DNA of 64,000 nucleotides from Parvibaculum sp. (GTDB lineage Bacteria > Pseudomonadota > Alphaproteobacteria > Parvibaculales > Parvibaculaceae): NCBI RefSeq assembly GCF_030651915.1, contig NZ_JAUSBV010000005.1, forward strand, positions 620,001 to 684,000, in the 5' to 3' direction. Shown here in pieces: positions 19,302 to 27,028 of this stretch. The translations under genes and the position numbers were made by a program. Below the pieces are notes generated by a model, which was given only the letters and a program-made list of their open reading frames with translations, had not been told where the DNA came from and made no database searches. Each line of letters begins with the position of its first letter. The first letter of the stretch is position 1.

Positions 19302-19329
19302 CTGTCACAAATCTGTCATAAAACTGTCA
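19302..19329 (+). repeat. CTGTCA x3 repeat (11-bp period), copy 2, abutting ispH
   Basis: CTGTCA starts at 19302, 19313 and 19324, in the context CCCCCTCTGTCAC ... CTGTCATAAAACTGTCAC. The array ends one base before the ispH ATG (19331). Any protein bound here would overlap the ribosome-binding region; no usual purine-rich SD is present. Confidence 0.85.
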
Positions 19330-19330
19330 C

Positions 19331-20287
19331 ATGACCGTCCCAAACCCGAAACCGCCCCTCACGCTGCTGCTCGCAAGTCCGCGCGGATTTTGCGCCGGCG
19401 TCGACCGCGCCATCCAGATCGTCGAAATGGCGATCGAGAAATTCGGCGCGCCGGTCTATGTGCGACATGAAATCGTGCACAACCGCTTCGTGGTCGAGAG
19501 CCTGGAGCGCAAGGGGGCAATTTTCGTCGAGGAACTGGACGAGGTGCCGGCGGGCGCCAAGGTGATTTTTTCGGCACATGGCGTGCCGAAAGCGGTGCCG
19601 GCCGAAGCGCAGGCGCGCGACCTCTTTTATCTCGACGCCACCTGCCCGCTGGTCTCCAAGGTGCATGTCGAAGCCGAGCGGCTCTATGAACGCGGCCTCG
19701 AAATTTTGCTGATCGGCCATGCCGGCCACCCGGAAGTGATCGGCACGATGGGGCAATTGCCGGAGGGCGCGGTGAGGCTCATCGAAACGGCGGCCGACGC
19801 CGAAGCGTTTGAGCCGAAGGACCCGGCGAAGCTCGCCTTTGTGACGCAGACGACGCTGTCGGTCGACGACACGGCCGCGATCGTCGCGGTGCTGCGCCGC
19901 CGCTTCCCCGAAATCGCCGGTCCGCACAAGGAAGACATCTGCTATGCGACGACCAACCGGCAGGAGGCGGTGAAGGCGATTGCGCCGCGCGCCGAAGCGA
20001 TGCTGGTGATCGGCGCGCCCAACTCGTCGAACTCGATGCGGCTTGTCGAAGTGGCCGAGCGGGCGGGCTGCGCTTACGCGGCGCTGGTGCAGCGGGCCGC
20101 CGACATCGACTGGGCGGCACTCGGCACGCCCGCGACTGTCGGCCTGACGGCGGGGGCCAGCGCGCCGGAAGTGCTGGTCGACGAGGTGATCGAAGCTTTC
20201 CGCCAGCGCTTCGAGGTGACGGTTGAGGATATTCCGGTGCGCCGCGAATCGGTACAGTTCAAGCTGCCGCGCGCGCTGGCGGTCTGA
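19331..20287 (+). CDS. ispH: 4-hydroxy-3-methylbut-2-enyl diphosphate reductase
   Basis: Last enzyme of the MEP isoprenoid pathway, a [4Fe-4S] reductase giving IPP and DMAPP. The protein has 318 aa with the three cluster cysteines in [17 protein letters not shown] and [11 protein letters not shown], and the Glu/His active-site residues in VRHEIVHN. The region before ATG 19331 is the CTGTCA repeat instead of a normal SD, so expression control may be unusual. It heads a set with thrB (11 bp later) and rnhA. Confidence 0.97.
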   Translation: MTVPNPKPPLTLLLASPRGFCAGVDRAIQIVEMAIEKFGAPVYVRHEIVHNRFVVESLERKGAIFVEELDEVPAGAKVIFSAHGVPKAVPAEAQARDLFYLDATCPLVSKVHVEAERLYERGLEILLIGHAGHPEVIGTMGQLPEGAVRLIETAADAEAFEPKDPAKLAFVTQTTLSVDDTAAIVAVLRRRFPEIAGPHKEDICYATTNRQEAVKAIAPRAEAMLVIGAPNSSNSMRLVEVAERAGCAYAALVQRAADIDWAALGTPATVGLTAGASAPEVLVDEVIEAFRQRFEVTVEDIPVRRESVQFKLPRALAV

Positions 20288-20298
20288 CCGGGGGTTTC

Positions 20299-21264
20299 AT
20301 GGCCGTCTATACCGAAGTGCCCGACGAGGAACTCGAAATCTTCCTCGCCGCTTACGACATCGGCTCGCTGCTCTCCTACAAGGGCATCGCCGAGGGCGTC
20401 GAGAATTCCAACTACATGCTGCATACCGACAAGGGCGCCTATTTCCTGACGCTTTATGAAAAGCGCGTGGCGGCAAGCGACCTGCCCTTCTTTCTCGGGC
20501 TGATGAACCATCTGGCCGATCACGGCATCAACTGCCCGACGCCGATCCGCAACCGCCAGGGCGAGATGCTGGGCGAACTTGCCGGGCGGCCCGCCGCCCT
20601 GATCAGCTTTCTCGAAGGCGTGCATGTGCGCCGGCCGCAGCCGCGCCATTGCGTGGAAGTGGGCCGGGCGCTTGCCGGCATGCATCTGGCCGGGCGCGAT
20701 TTCGCGCTGACGCGCCCCAACGCGCTCAATGTCGATGGCTGGGGCCCGCTGTTCGACTCCTGCCGCGACGGCATCGACGGCTTCATGGCCGGTCTCGCGG
20801 CCGAACTCGACCGCGAACTCAGCCAGCTTTCGCGCGACTGGCCGCGCGACCTGCCGGCCGGCGTCATTCATGCCGATCTTTTTCCCGACAATGTGTTTTT
20901 CATCGGCGACCGGCTGTCGGGCCTGATCGATTTCTACTTCGCCTGCAACGACGCCTTCGCCTATGACCTGGCGATCTGCCTCAATGCCTGGTGTTTCGAA
21001 GGCGACGGCGCCTTCAACATCACCAAGGCGCGGGCGCTGCTGCAGGCTTACACGCAGGTGCGGCCGCTCGAAGCGGCGGAACTGGCGACGCTGCCGCTGC
21101 TGGCGCGCGGCGCGGCGATGCGCTTCCTGCTGACGCGTCTCTATGACTGGATCAACCATCCGCCAGGCGCCTTCGTGAAACCGAAGAACCCGAAGGAGTA
21201 CCTCACGCGGTTGCGCTTTCACCGCGGCGTCACCTCGCCGGCCGGTTACGGGCTCGACGGATGA
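20299..21264 (+). CDS. thrB: homoserine kinase (APH-type)
   Basis: Phosphorylates homoserine in threonine synthesis; this is the aminoglycoside-phosphotransferase-fold ThrB of alphaproteobacteria and pseudomonads. The protein has 321 aa. The catalytic loop [13 protein letters not shown] and the metal-binding Asp in [11 protein letters not shown] are intact. Threonine synthase (thrC) lies elsewhere in the window at 36.7-38.1 kb. It overlaps rnhA by 4 bp (ATGA). Confidence 0.94.
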   Translation: MAVYTEVPDEELEIFLAAYDIGSLLSYKGIAEGVENSNYMLHTDKGAYFLTLYEKRVAASDLPFFLGLMNHLADHGINCPTPIRNRQGEMLGELAGRPAALISFLEGVHVRRPQPRHCVEVGRALAGMHLAGRDFALTRPNALNVDGWGPLFDSCRDGIDGFMAGLAAELDRELSQLSRDWPRDLPAGVIHADLFPDNVFFIGDRLSGLIDFYFACNDAFAYDLAICLNAWCFEGDGAFNITKARALLQAYTQVRPLEAAELATLPLLARGAAMRFLLTRLYDWINHPPGAFVKPKNPKEYLTRLRFHRGVTSPAGYGLDG

Positions 21265-21710
21265 GCGGCGAGACGGTGGACATCTATACGGACGGCGCCT
21301 GCTCGGGCAATCCCGGCCCCGGCGGCTGGGGCGCGCTGATGATCTGGAACGGGCACGAGAAGGAGCTCACGGGCGGCGAGCCGGCGACCACCAACAACCG
21401 CATGGAACTGATGGCCGCGATCGCGGGCCTCGAAGCGCTGAAGCGCGGCACGCGCGTGCGCATTCACACCGACAGCACCTATGTGAAAGACGGCATCACG
21501 AAGTGGATTCACAACTGGAAGAAGAACGGCTGGAAGAACGCGGCCAAGCAGCCGGTCAAGAATGCCGAACTCTGGAAGCGGCTCGAAGCGGCGCTTGAGA
21601 GCCATGAGGTGAGCTGGCACTGGGTGAAGGGGCATTCGGACCATCCGGAGAACGACCGCGCCGATGCGCTGGCGCGACAGGGGATGGGGCCGTATTTGGC
21701 GGGGAAGTGA
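21261..21710 (+). CDS. rnhA: ribonuclease HI
   Basis: Degrades the RNA strand of RNA/DNA hybrids. The protein has 149 aa; the catalytic carboxylates are the D of [18 protein letters not shown] of [10 protein letters not shown] of IHTDSTYV and D of NDRADALA. The start overlaps the thrB stop as ATGA. With rnhB at 1.3 kb the window carries both RNase H types. Confidence 0.97.
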   Translation: MSGETVDIYTDGACSGNPGPGGWGALMIWNGHEKELTGGEPATTNNRMELMAAIAGLEALKRGTRVRIHTDSTYVKDGITKWIHNWKKNGWKNAAKQPVKNAELWKRLEAALESHEVSWHWVKGHSDHPENDRADALARQGMGPYLAGK

Positions 21711-21903
21711 GGGGGGTGTGGGGGGGTCGGGTGGTCCGAAGCGGACGGAGCACCCCAGCTACGTCTCGCGCCGGGACAAAGCCGAGGTGGTCGCAAGCAG
21801 GAATTCAATTCATTTTTTGAACCTCGCTGCACCGAGTGTGGGACGGAGCTCAAATGGTTCCTCACTTTGATTAGCTATGAGGCCAGTCCGTCAAAAAGAA
21901 AAA

Positions 21904-21924
21904 GGGCCGTCTTCAAAACGGCCC
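21904..21924 (-). terminator. rho-independent terminator for the minus-strand island operon
   Basis: GGGCCGT (21904-21910) and ACGGCCC (21918-21924) form a 7-bp stem with a 7-nt loop. On the minus strand the stem is followed by TTTTTCTTTTT. It lies 32 bp beyond the nine-codon ORF and downstream of the ATPase gene. Confidence 0.85.
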
Positions 21925-21955
21925 GCTGAAAGCTGAAAATACGTGGTCGACGATT

Positions 21956-21985
21956 TTAGTCGTCGGACTCCGGTTTATAGACCAT
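21956..21985 (-). CDS. nine-codon ORF MVYKPESDD with a strong SD
   Basis: ATG at 21985 is preceded by AAGGAGAG with 5-nt spacing, a near-ideal ribosome-binding site, and the frame MVYKPESDD ends at TAA (21956-21958). A terminator follows. The ATPase gene ends 171 bp upstream on the same strand, so the peptide could be the last cistron of that operon or have its own promoter (none clear). The peptide is acidic at its C terminus. No family is recognised; it may be a peptide signal, a precursor or a leader, or not expressed. Confidence 0.4.
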   Translation of the reverse strand: MVYKPESDD

Positions 21986-22156
21986 GGCAGCTCTCCTTCT
22001 GATGCAGCAACAATAACGCCCCCGAGGTTAAGAAAAACCTAGCAGGCCGTGACAAAGCGAAATTGCCACGCGCCGACTCCAGATGCAATTTCTGATGATC
22101 AACTTCGCTCCCCAAAAGTGATCCAACGACGCTTTGTCGCAGTGCTGCGGACCCAC

Positions 22157-24007
22157 TCAATGGACCGTAACGGGAACATTTTCCAGAAACGTCGGAACAA
22201 TAGATTTGTCTTGGCTGACCGCCGCACGCATGGCATTGAGGTCTTCGACCATGGCCTCGCCGTTAACGTTGAGGTAGCGCCAGCAGCTGAAATCCATCTC
22301 GCCCGCACTGATCCTGGCTTTTGCTGCCACCAACTCCTTCTCTGCAGCTTCGGCCTGACCCAAAACAATGAGCACCAGCGCGAAGCATTGATGATGGTTC
22401 GCGCTTAGCTTGCCCGGCGGCGTCTCCGTCGCAAGGCGCTGGGCTAGCAGCTTGAAAGCCTCGATCGACGGCTTCTTCGCAATACCCCACTCGGCCATCG
22501 TCAAGTTGAACTGATCTTGAAGCGAAGCTGGGACCGCACCGGTCTCAACGAGAAGTCTCTTCGCTTGAACGAAATCACCGCTTCCAATGAAAGATAACAC
22601 CGCCATATTGCGAGCCTCCTGTTGCTGGGAAATACTCAGCATGGGCGATTTAATGCTCTGGACCATTCGGCGGGCCAATGCAGGCAACGCGTCTCGCTGT
22701 GTCATGATAAATCTGGAGAGCGTAGCGAGTGTCTTGTACTCTGAATCCGGCCGGTCCAGCGCTTTGTCGACTGCAGTCAGCCAGAAACTGTCTACCCGCA
22801 ACGCCATCTGTAATGCGGGCACAAGCTCAAAAACCGTCGCGGCCTGAGACGACAGAACCTCGATCAAGTCGGAATGCGCATCGTCCTTGCGACCCGCCAT
22901 CAGATGTAGGCGAGCGCGGCCTAGGCGTGCTCGATTGACGTCGCTGCCAACCTCGATCGCAGTGCCGAGCGCGCTGAGTTCTTCGTCTTGTTCGCCGATG
23001 TACCCGAATACACGCGCCGCCAGAAATGCAATCTCTCCATCGCGTGGATGATTGCGCCGTATGTCGATGGCGTTGGCGCGGATTTCTTCCGGCTTTCCGG
23101 GTTTCTGATTTTTACGTGCCCAGTCAAAGGTCGCGGGCATTTGCCTCAATGCGACGAGTGCACCTTCACGGTCACTGAAATTGGCCGCGATAATCGACGT
23201 GCGAAGCGTATCGAACTCCTTGGTCAAGCGCGAGCTTGGTCGGGACAATGCAAAAGCGGTTTGCGTCAGTATCTCTAGACTCCCGTAATTATGAATGATC
23301 GAAGCTGGTTCACGTTCATAACCAAGCTTCTTTTTTGCCTCCTCCAAGAGGTCACCGAGAATATGCTTCTCATCGTCCAGATCGGGGACATTGGAAGGAC
23401 AGAAATGCAGCGTGATGGGCTTGGAATTCTTTTTATTTTGGGCGCGAATGCTCTCCACAATTGGCGCCAAGCCGTCAATATTCTGCTCGTTGGGCACAAA
23501 CATGACAACGACGGCATCAGGCAGCTGGCGCGTGCAGATTCCGCCCACGTCTGTATGGCCTGTCCGGCTATCGATAAGCACGTAATCGAAGCCAGCGCCT
23601 TCGTACTGCGCCCACTGTTGCTTGAGATCTTCGAACATCAGAAAGCCCGACTGATGTTCATATAGATCCTGCCAGTCGATCGACTGCAGCGACTCAGAAT
23701 AGCCGCGGCGGGTGTGATCACCAGCGGGCATGAGCCATAGTGGGTTTCCGTCGACTTCACACTGGGTGATGTACTCGGAAGCGATGGGGGCAACTCCCGT
23801 TGTCCGGTAGGAAGTCACATAGTCGACGATGCCACGCCTGCACTCGGTGCCGCGAAAGACTTGGTAGCTGGGAAGTCCTGGTGCTTCGAGATCGAAATCA
23901 ACCACAAGTACACGGCGTCCGAGCTTGGCGAGCAGAACGGCCACATTGACGAGTGCCATCGTGCGGCCGACGCCGCCTTTGTATGAGTAGAAGGTAACTG
24001 TGTACAT
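22157..24007 (-). CDS. KGGVGR-type MinD/ParA-like ATPase with helical-repeat tail
   Basis: A protein of 616 aa. Residues 1-260 form a SIMIBI-class ATPase: deviant Walker A KGGVGRT at 10-16, switch I DFDLEAPG at 37-44 and Walker B VLIDSRTG at 143-150. Residues about 300-616 are all-helical with TPR-like spacing (EELSALGTAIEVGSDVNRAR, LHLMAGRKDDAHSDL). KGGVGR ATPases of this layout occur in conflict and signalling loci, for example actinobacterial Fxs-type loci; their role is unclear. ATG 24007 overlaps the antitoxin stop (TGATG), so it is translationally coupled to a toxin-antitoxin pair. GC is visibly lower than in the core genes, which suggests transfer. Confidence 0.85.
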   Translation of the reverse strand: MYTVTFYSYKGGVGRTMALVNVAVLLAKLGRRVLVVDFDLEAPGLPSYQVFRGTECRRGIVDYVTSYRTTGVAPIASEYITQCEVDGNPLWLMPAGDHTRRGYSESLQSIDWQDLYEHQSGFLMFEDLKQQWAQYEGAGFDYVLIDSRTGHTDVGGICTRQLPDAVVVMFVPNEQNIDGLAPIVESIRAQNKKNSKPITLHFCPSNVPDLDDEKHILGDLLEEAKKKLGYEREPASIIHNYGSLEILTQTAFALSRPSSRLTKEFDTLRTSIIAANFSDREGALVALRQMPATFDWARKNQKPGKPEEIRANAIDIRRNHPRDGEIAFLAARVFGYIGEQDEELSALGTAIEVGSDVNRARLGRARLHLMAGRKDDAHSDLIEVLSSQAATVFELVPALQMALRVDSFWLTAVDKALDRPDSEYKTLATLSRFIMTQRDALPALARRMVQSIKSPMLSISQQQEARNMAVLSFIGSGDFVQAKRLLVETGAVPASLQDQFNLTMAEWGIAKKPSIEAFKLLAQRLATETPPGKLSANHHQCFALVLIVLGQAEAAEKELVAAKARISAGEMDFSCWRYLNVNGEAMVEDLNAMRAAVSQDKSIVPTFLENVPVTVH

Positions 24008-24531
24008 CAGGCTGCTACTTCTTCCGGAAAAAATCTCAAATCAAACGACCTCGCCCGACGAAGCGTGTCCTGCGAGAAGGTCGTGCGGAAACGCGGCACC
24101 GGCCTTGGTTTTGTAACTTTCACATGAGCAGCGTCGAGCGCGCGCAAGGCAGCATCGAGAGCCGCGTTCTGGATAACATTACCGGCTTCCCAGCGTTTGA
24201 TTGAGGCAATACCGATCCCGGTCAGTTCGGCGAGCCTGGCCTGCGTTAAGCCATTGCGATCACGAAGGGCGCGGATTTCGTCCGGCGTCAGTCGTTCGAG
24301 ATGACGACACACCGCATCATGCTGCGCCTCTTCGGCGCTCTCGGCGGTATACGTCTCGCCGCATGCGGCGCACTCGATTACGGGGATATCGGCGTTCAGA
24401 AGGACTTCGTTTGTACCCTCGCGATATGCGAATTGCTGCGTCCTGATGTGCTGCGTTGCGGCATTCTCGCCGCACAGCGCACAATCTTCCATCGGACCTT
24501 GTGCGCTTGGCTGTTGTTCACCCTTCTTCAT
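24007..24531 (-). CDS. MqsA-like antitoxin (zinc finger plus HTH)
   Basis: A protein of 174 aa. The N-terminal zinc-binding part has CALC (Cys 17 and 20) and CAAC (Cys 54 and 57). The C-terminal XRE helix-turn-helix is at about residues 83-125 (LTQARLAELTGIGIASIKRW). This two-part layout is that of MqsA/HigA-type antitoxins, which bind the toxin with the zinc domain and repress their own operon with the HTH. ATG 24531 overlaps the toxin stop (ATGA); an in-frame ATG at 24543 is also possible. After the HTH, about 40 further residues end in RSFDLRFFPEEVAA. Confidence 0.82.
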   Translation of the reverse strand: MKKGEQQPSAQGPMEDCALCGENAATQHIRTQQFAYREGTNEVLLNADIPVIECAACGETYTAESAEEAQHDAVCRHLERLTPDEIRALRDRNGLTQARLAELTGIGIASIKRWEAGNVIQNAALDAALRALDAAHVKVTKPRPVPRFRTTFSQDTLRRARSFDLRFFPEEVAA

Positions 24532-24881
24532 CTCGGACCCCATTCTGTGCTGACGTGAAAGCTGCGTCCCACGACCTTGCCGCTGACCAGCTGCAGCTTT
24601 ATGTAAATCTTTTCTCCCGACCAACCGTCGCAGATGATGACGTATCCGGTGCGGCCAAGTGGCTTGTCGAGGGTGATCGTTTCGACATCCACGCCGCCCT
24701 CCAACAATTCAGCCACGAACGTCCAGGCATTGTCGGGGGTGAATGCTTCGCCGCTGTCGGGCCGTCTAACGTTTGTCGGTTCCCAGTGGGTCGGGCGGGC
24801 GGCGCTGAACACATTGGTTCGCGTCCGCCGCGACCCCGCGAGCAGAATAAGCTGCCGTCTGATATCATTTGATATCGCCAC
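24528..24881 (-). CDS. putative MqsR/DUF4258-like toxin
   Basis: About 117 aa. The C-terminal half (YVIICDGWSGEKIYIKLQLV then VVGRSFHVSTEW) resembles the beta-sheet core of MqsR/DUF4258 RNase toxins; assignment rests on this pattern and on its place before an MqsA-like antitoxin. The frame is open up to TTG 24950, but the TTGACA/TATGAT promoter at 24928-24957 would start mRNA near 24921, so starts at 24950 and 24932 are unlikely. GTG 24881 is the first in-frame start inside the mRNA and lacks a clear SD. The best SD-ATG pair (AAGGA then ATG 24901) is out of frame and opens a 100-codon overlapping frame. Confidence 0.65.
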   Translation of the reverse strand: MAISNDIRRQLILLAGSRRTRTNVFSAARPTHWEPTNVRRPDSGEAFTPDNAWTFVAELLEGGVDVETITLDKPLGRTGYVIICDGWSGEKIYIKLQLVSGKVVGRSFHVSTEWGPR

Positions 24882-24957
24882 GCGAGGTCTTTCTGTCTCA
24901 TGTGCGTATTCCTTGACGCCACTTGGTATCATATGATACTTATTTATCAAATGTCAA
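24861..24957 (-). promoter_or_regulatory. toxin-antitoxin promoter with three TATCA-N2-TGATA sites
   Basis: Minus-strand promoter: TTGACA (24957-24952), 18-nt spacer, TATGAT (24933-24928). Palindrome GTATCATATGATAC (24926-24939) covers the -10. TATCA-AA-TGTCA (24945-24956) covers the -35. GATATCA-TT-TGATATC (24861-24876) lies near the toxin start. All three share TATCA-N2-TGATA half-sites, as expected for cooperative autorepression by the HTH antitoxin. Confidence 0.75.
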
Positions 24958-25103
24958 GGGCTGAGGCCGTGGTCAGGCTGGCTTCCCGTGCGGGACAAAC
25001 CGTTAAGCCGCGCCACTCGAAAGGACCCCCGACATGATCGAACGGCTTCTACGTTGGGCTGCATCTCGTCAGAAGCAGCGTTGAGGCCAGAAGGGTGATC
25101 TGA

Positions 25104-25415
25104 ATGCAACCTCTTTGGATCAAGCGACGGGCACATACGAGGCGTCTCCTGAGGGGCGGATTGACCCACGTGCGGGAAAGCTGGGTGCTCTCGCGACCAG
25201 AAATCAAACGGCAGCGGGGGCGCTATCGTCATGACTGCCCATCGTGTGGGACGCCGATCATTAGCGTGAAAATGCCCGCTGGGGGTTGGGCACATTTCGA
25301 GGGCGCGAGAGGCCTCGCCCGCATCAAGCATCCCTGCCTACATCGCGGGGAGGGCCTTAGCCAATCTCGGGATGACAAGACGCCTGATCTGTTCGCTGGA
25401 AATGGAGAGAAGTGA
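25104..25415 (+). CDS. small zinc-ribbon protein, unknown function
   Basis: A protein of 103 aa. The central part has DCPSCGTPIISVKMPAGGW followed by AHFEGARGLARIKHPC: a CxxC pair and a conserved H-x-C, giving a Cys3His or Cys4-type site. The pattern CPxCG ... GG-x-x-x-F ... KHxC is shared by many small bacterial proteins of unknown role (recalled). The first 30 residues are basic and may not be translated; ATG 25104 has AAGGG about 9 nt upstream. It is in the accessory island, divergent from the toxin-antitoxin operon. Confidence 0.6.
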   Translation: MQPLWIKRRAHTRRLLRGGLTHVRESWVLSRPEIKRQRGRYRHDCPSCGTPIISVKMPAGGWAHFEGARGLARIKHPCLHRGEGLSQSRDDKTPDLFAGNGEK

Positions 25416-25461
25416 ATGCTTCCGTATAAGAATAGAAACGGGGTTTCAGGAGTAACCCGAA

Positions 25462-26700
25462 ATGCACGACTCGTTCGCCGATGCCGTGCGGCGAAGAGAG
25501 AAAGCAATGCACATGCGCGATGACCCCATTCAGGGCAAGGCGATCCGAGAGGCGTTCAAGGTGATCGATCAGAACCGTGAAATGGTTAGGGCTTCGCAGC
25601 AACTCATTGATTCCCTCGACGTGAGCCGCGCTGCAAAATCCGTGATGGCAGCCCATGAGGCCCTACACAGAAATTTTCCTCACAAGGAACTTCAGTTGGC
25701 AGCAGCGTACATTCACGAGATGACAGCACCCTTTCGGGAACCTGAATTCATTACAGCCACGCGGCAATTGAACCAACGTCTGGAAAGTACCTTGCTGGCC
25801 ATTCAGCCAGCAATTCTCCCCGCAATAGCCACAGCAAATCAATTGGCGCGAAGTGTCGCGGAGGCGGTCGCGCCATACGAAGGCGCGTTTCGCAATATAG
25901 CACTATGGCAGGAGTCGCTCGCGGAGCGGATGATCGCCATGCGATCCACGTGGGCACTTGAATCTCATCTCGAAGTATCGGTGACCGGCTTCGCCCGTCT
26001 TGCCCGGCTCAGTGACGCGGTCCATAGCCCGCAACCCTACGGGGAGACTGTTTCTGAGCTCGTCCATGATGAGTTGGGTGAGAGGCGTCTTGGTGACGAG
26101 CCATCCGAGCCTCTGGATGCCGATGCTGATGCCATTGCCGGCGGGATGAACGTAGAGCTCATCGCGTTTGCACCGAACACCTACGGCGAAGTGACATTCT
26201 CCGCAGGCTTCCGCTTCAGCCTTGCGAAGGTTGAGCCCCCGCGCGCTATTGCAGCGGAAGACCCTGGTGCAGTCTTCGACCCCGTGCACTGGACAATCCT
26301 TATAACGCTTGAGAACACGTTGCGCGGGCTTGTCGAAACGGAACTCCGCGCACTTGAGGGGGAGGCATGGCTGAGGCGCCGTGTTCCGGGAGACGTGCAC
26401 AAAAGGTGGATCGAACGTCAAGAAGAAGACCGCACAGCCGGACGGCCCGTCTTTCCGCTGATCCATTACGCGGATTTCATGGATCTCGCTCAACTCATTT
26501 GTCAGAAAAATAACTGGCCTGTGTTTCTCCACGTATTTACGAAAAAGGATGATTTCCGTATTTCGCTGCAGCGTCTGCATCCCGTACGCAAGGCTATTGC
26601 CCATGGGAGACCGATTGGGCGCGCTGATACATTGATATTGATCAGCGAAGCGACACGTGTGTTGCGGGCGCTGAAGATCGCGCGACTTCTTCCTAGCTGA
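25462..26700 (+). CDS. Swt1-family HEPN domain protein (putative RNase effector)
   Basis: A protein of 412 aa. Residues 1-190 are helical and charged. The C-terminal 110 residues match the Swt1-type HEPN domain: a conserved W..F region (KNNWPVFLHVF) and the catalytic R-x4-H motif RKAIAH (R376, H381) followed by GRP. HEPN domains of this kind are metal-independent RNases in toxin and antiphage systems, and the motif is intact here. AGGAG lies 11 nt before ATG 25462. The following YodC-like and glycine-helix genes could be partners. Confidence 0.75.
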   Translation: MHDSFADAVRRREKAMHMRDDPIQGKAIREAFKVIDQNREMVRASQQLIDSLDVSRAAKSVMAAHEALHRNFPHKELQLAAAYIHEMTAPFREPEFITATRQLNQRLESTLLAIQPAILPAIATANQLARSVAEAVAPYEGAFRNIALWQESLAERMIAMRSTWALESHLEVSVTGFARLARLSDAVHSPQPYGETVSELVHDELGERRLGDEPSEPLDADADAIAGGMNVELIAFAPNTYGEVTFSAGFRFSLAKVEPPRAIAAEDPGAVFDPVHWTILITLENTLRGLVETELRALEGEAWLRRRVPGDVHKRWIERQEEDRTAGRPVFPLIHYADFMDLAQLICQKNNWPVFLHVFTKKDDFRISLQRLHPVRKAIAHGRPIGRADTLILISEATRVLRALKIARLLPS

Positions 26701-26793
26701 TGCAATGACCTTTGCCCTGTCACGAAATTCGTTATCGGCGGTCAGATCATTGCCTGTCGACAATGTTGTCGGCGTTAACAGATGGAGTAGAAA

Positions 26794-27003
26794 ATGGCAG
26801 ACCATGCTTTCAATGAAGGAGATGAAGTTCAGCACAAGACCGGACGCATCAAGATGATCTATATTGGTGAAGGTCGTTCGGGCGAGGCCTTGTGCGAATG
26901 GACCGACCCCAGCGGCAAGCCGCAGCGAGATAGCTTTGCTTATCTCGCTCTGAAAAAATACGAAGCCCCCAAACGACGCGCTGTTCTTCTCGGGAGATCA
27001 TAG
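26794..27003 (+). CDS. YodC/DUF2158-like small protein
   Basis: A protein of 69 aa with the pattern FNEGDEVQHKTGRIKMIYIG ... CEWTDPSGKPQRDSF, close to the YodC (DUF2158) family: an SH3-like barrel of 60-70 residues with a conserved GD-x-V, K-x-G, M and C-x-W. The function of the family is unknown. It is in the accessory island between the HEPN gene and a glycine-helix protein, 93 bp after the former. The start ATG 26794 has no strong SD. Confidence 0.7.
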   Translation: MADHAFNEGDEVQHKTGRIKMIYIGEGRSGEALCEWTDPSGKPQRDSFAYLALKKYEAPKRRAVLLGRS

Positions 27004-27028
27004 AAAAACGGATCGACGGTAGGGCTTT

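Larger units (their letters stand above)
21711..22156. other. 446-bp gap at the left edge of the accessory island
   Basis: Begins with a G-rich run (21711-21735). A plus-strand frame through 21740-21929, without a start codon, encodes RCTECGTELKWF (Cys pair CTEC at 21828-21839), which looks like a zinc-ribbon remnant. The minus strand holds a terminator (21904-21924) and a nine-codon ORF with a strong SD (21956-21985). 21999-22156 shows no other feature. It marks the change from core genes (rnhA) to accessory genes. Confidence 0.5.

Noticed and set aside
19302-19329. CRISPR-like repeat array
   Set aside because: The repeated unit is 6 bp with 5-bp spacers at a fixed 11-bp period, and no cas genes are present.
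21975-22160. 61-codon minus-strand frame overlapping the nine-codon ORF
   Set aside because: No SD, and no similarity that I recognise; the nine-codon frame has the only good ribosome-binding site in the region.
22157-24007. Chromosome or plasmid partition ParA
   Set aside because: The Walker A is KGGVGRT rather than the usual KGGxGKT, a long helical-repeat tail is present, and there is no parB or centromere-like repeat; the partner genes are a toxin-antitoxin pair.
25903-26835. 310-codon minus-strand frame opposite the HEPN gene
   Set aside because: No motif, and the plus strand has a good SD, a HEPN domain and an intact R-x4-H site.
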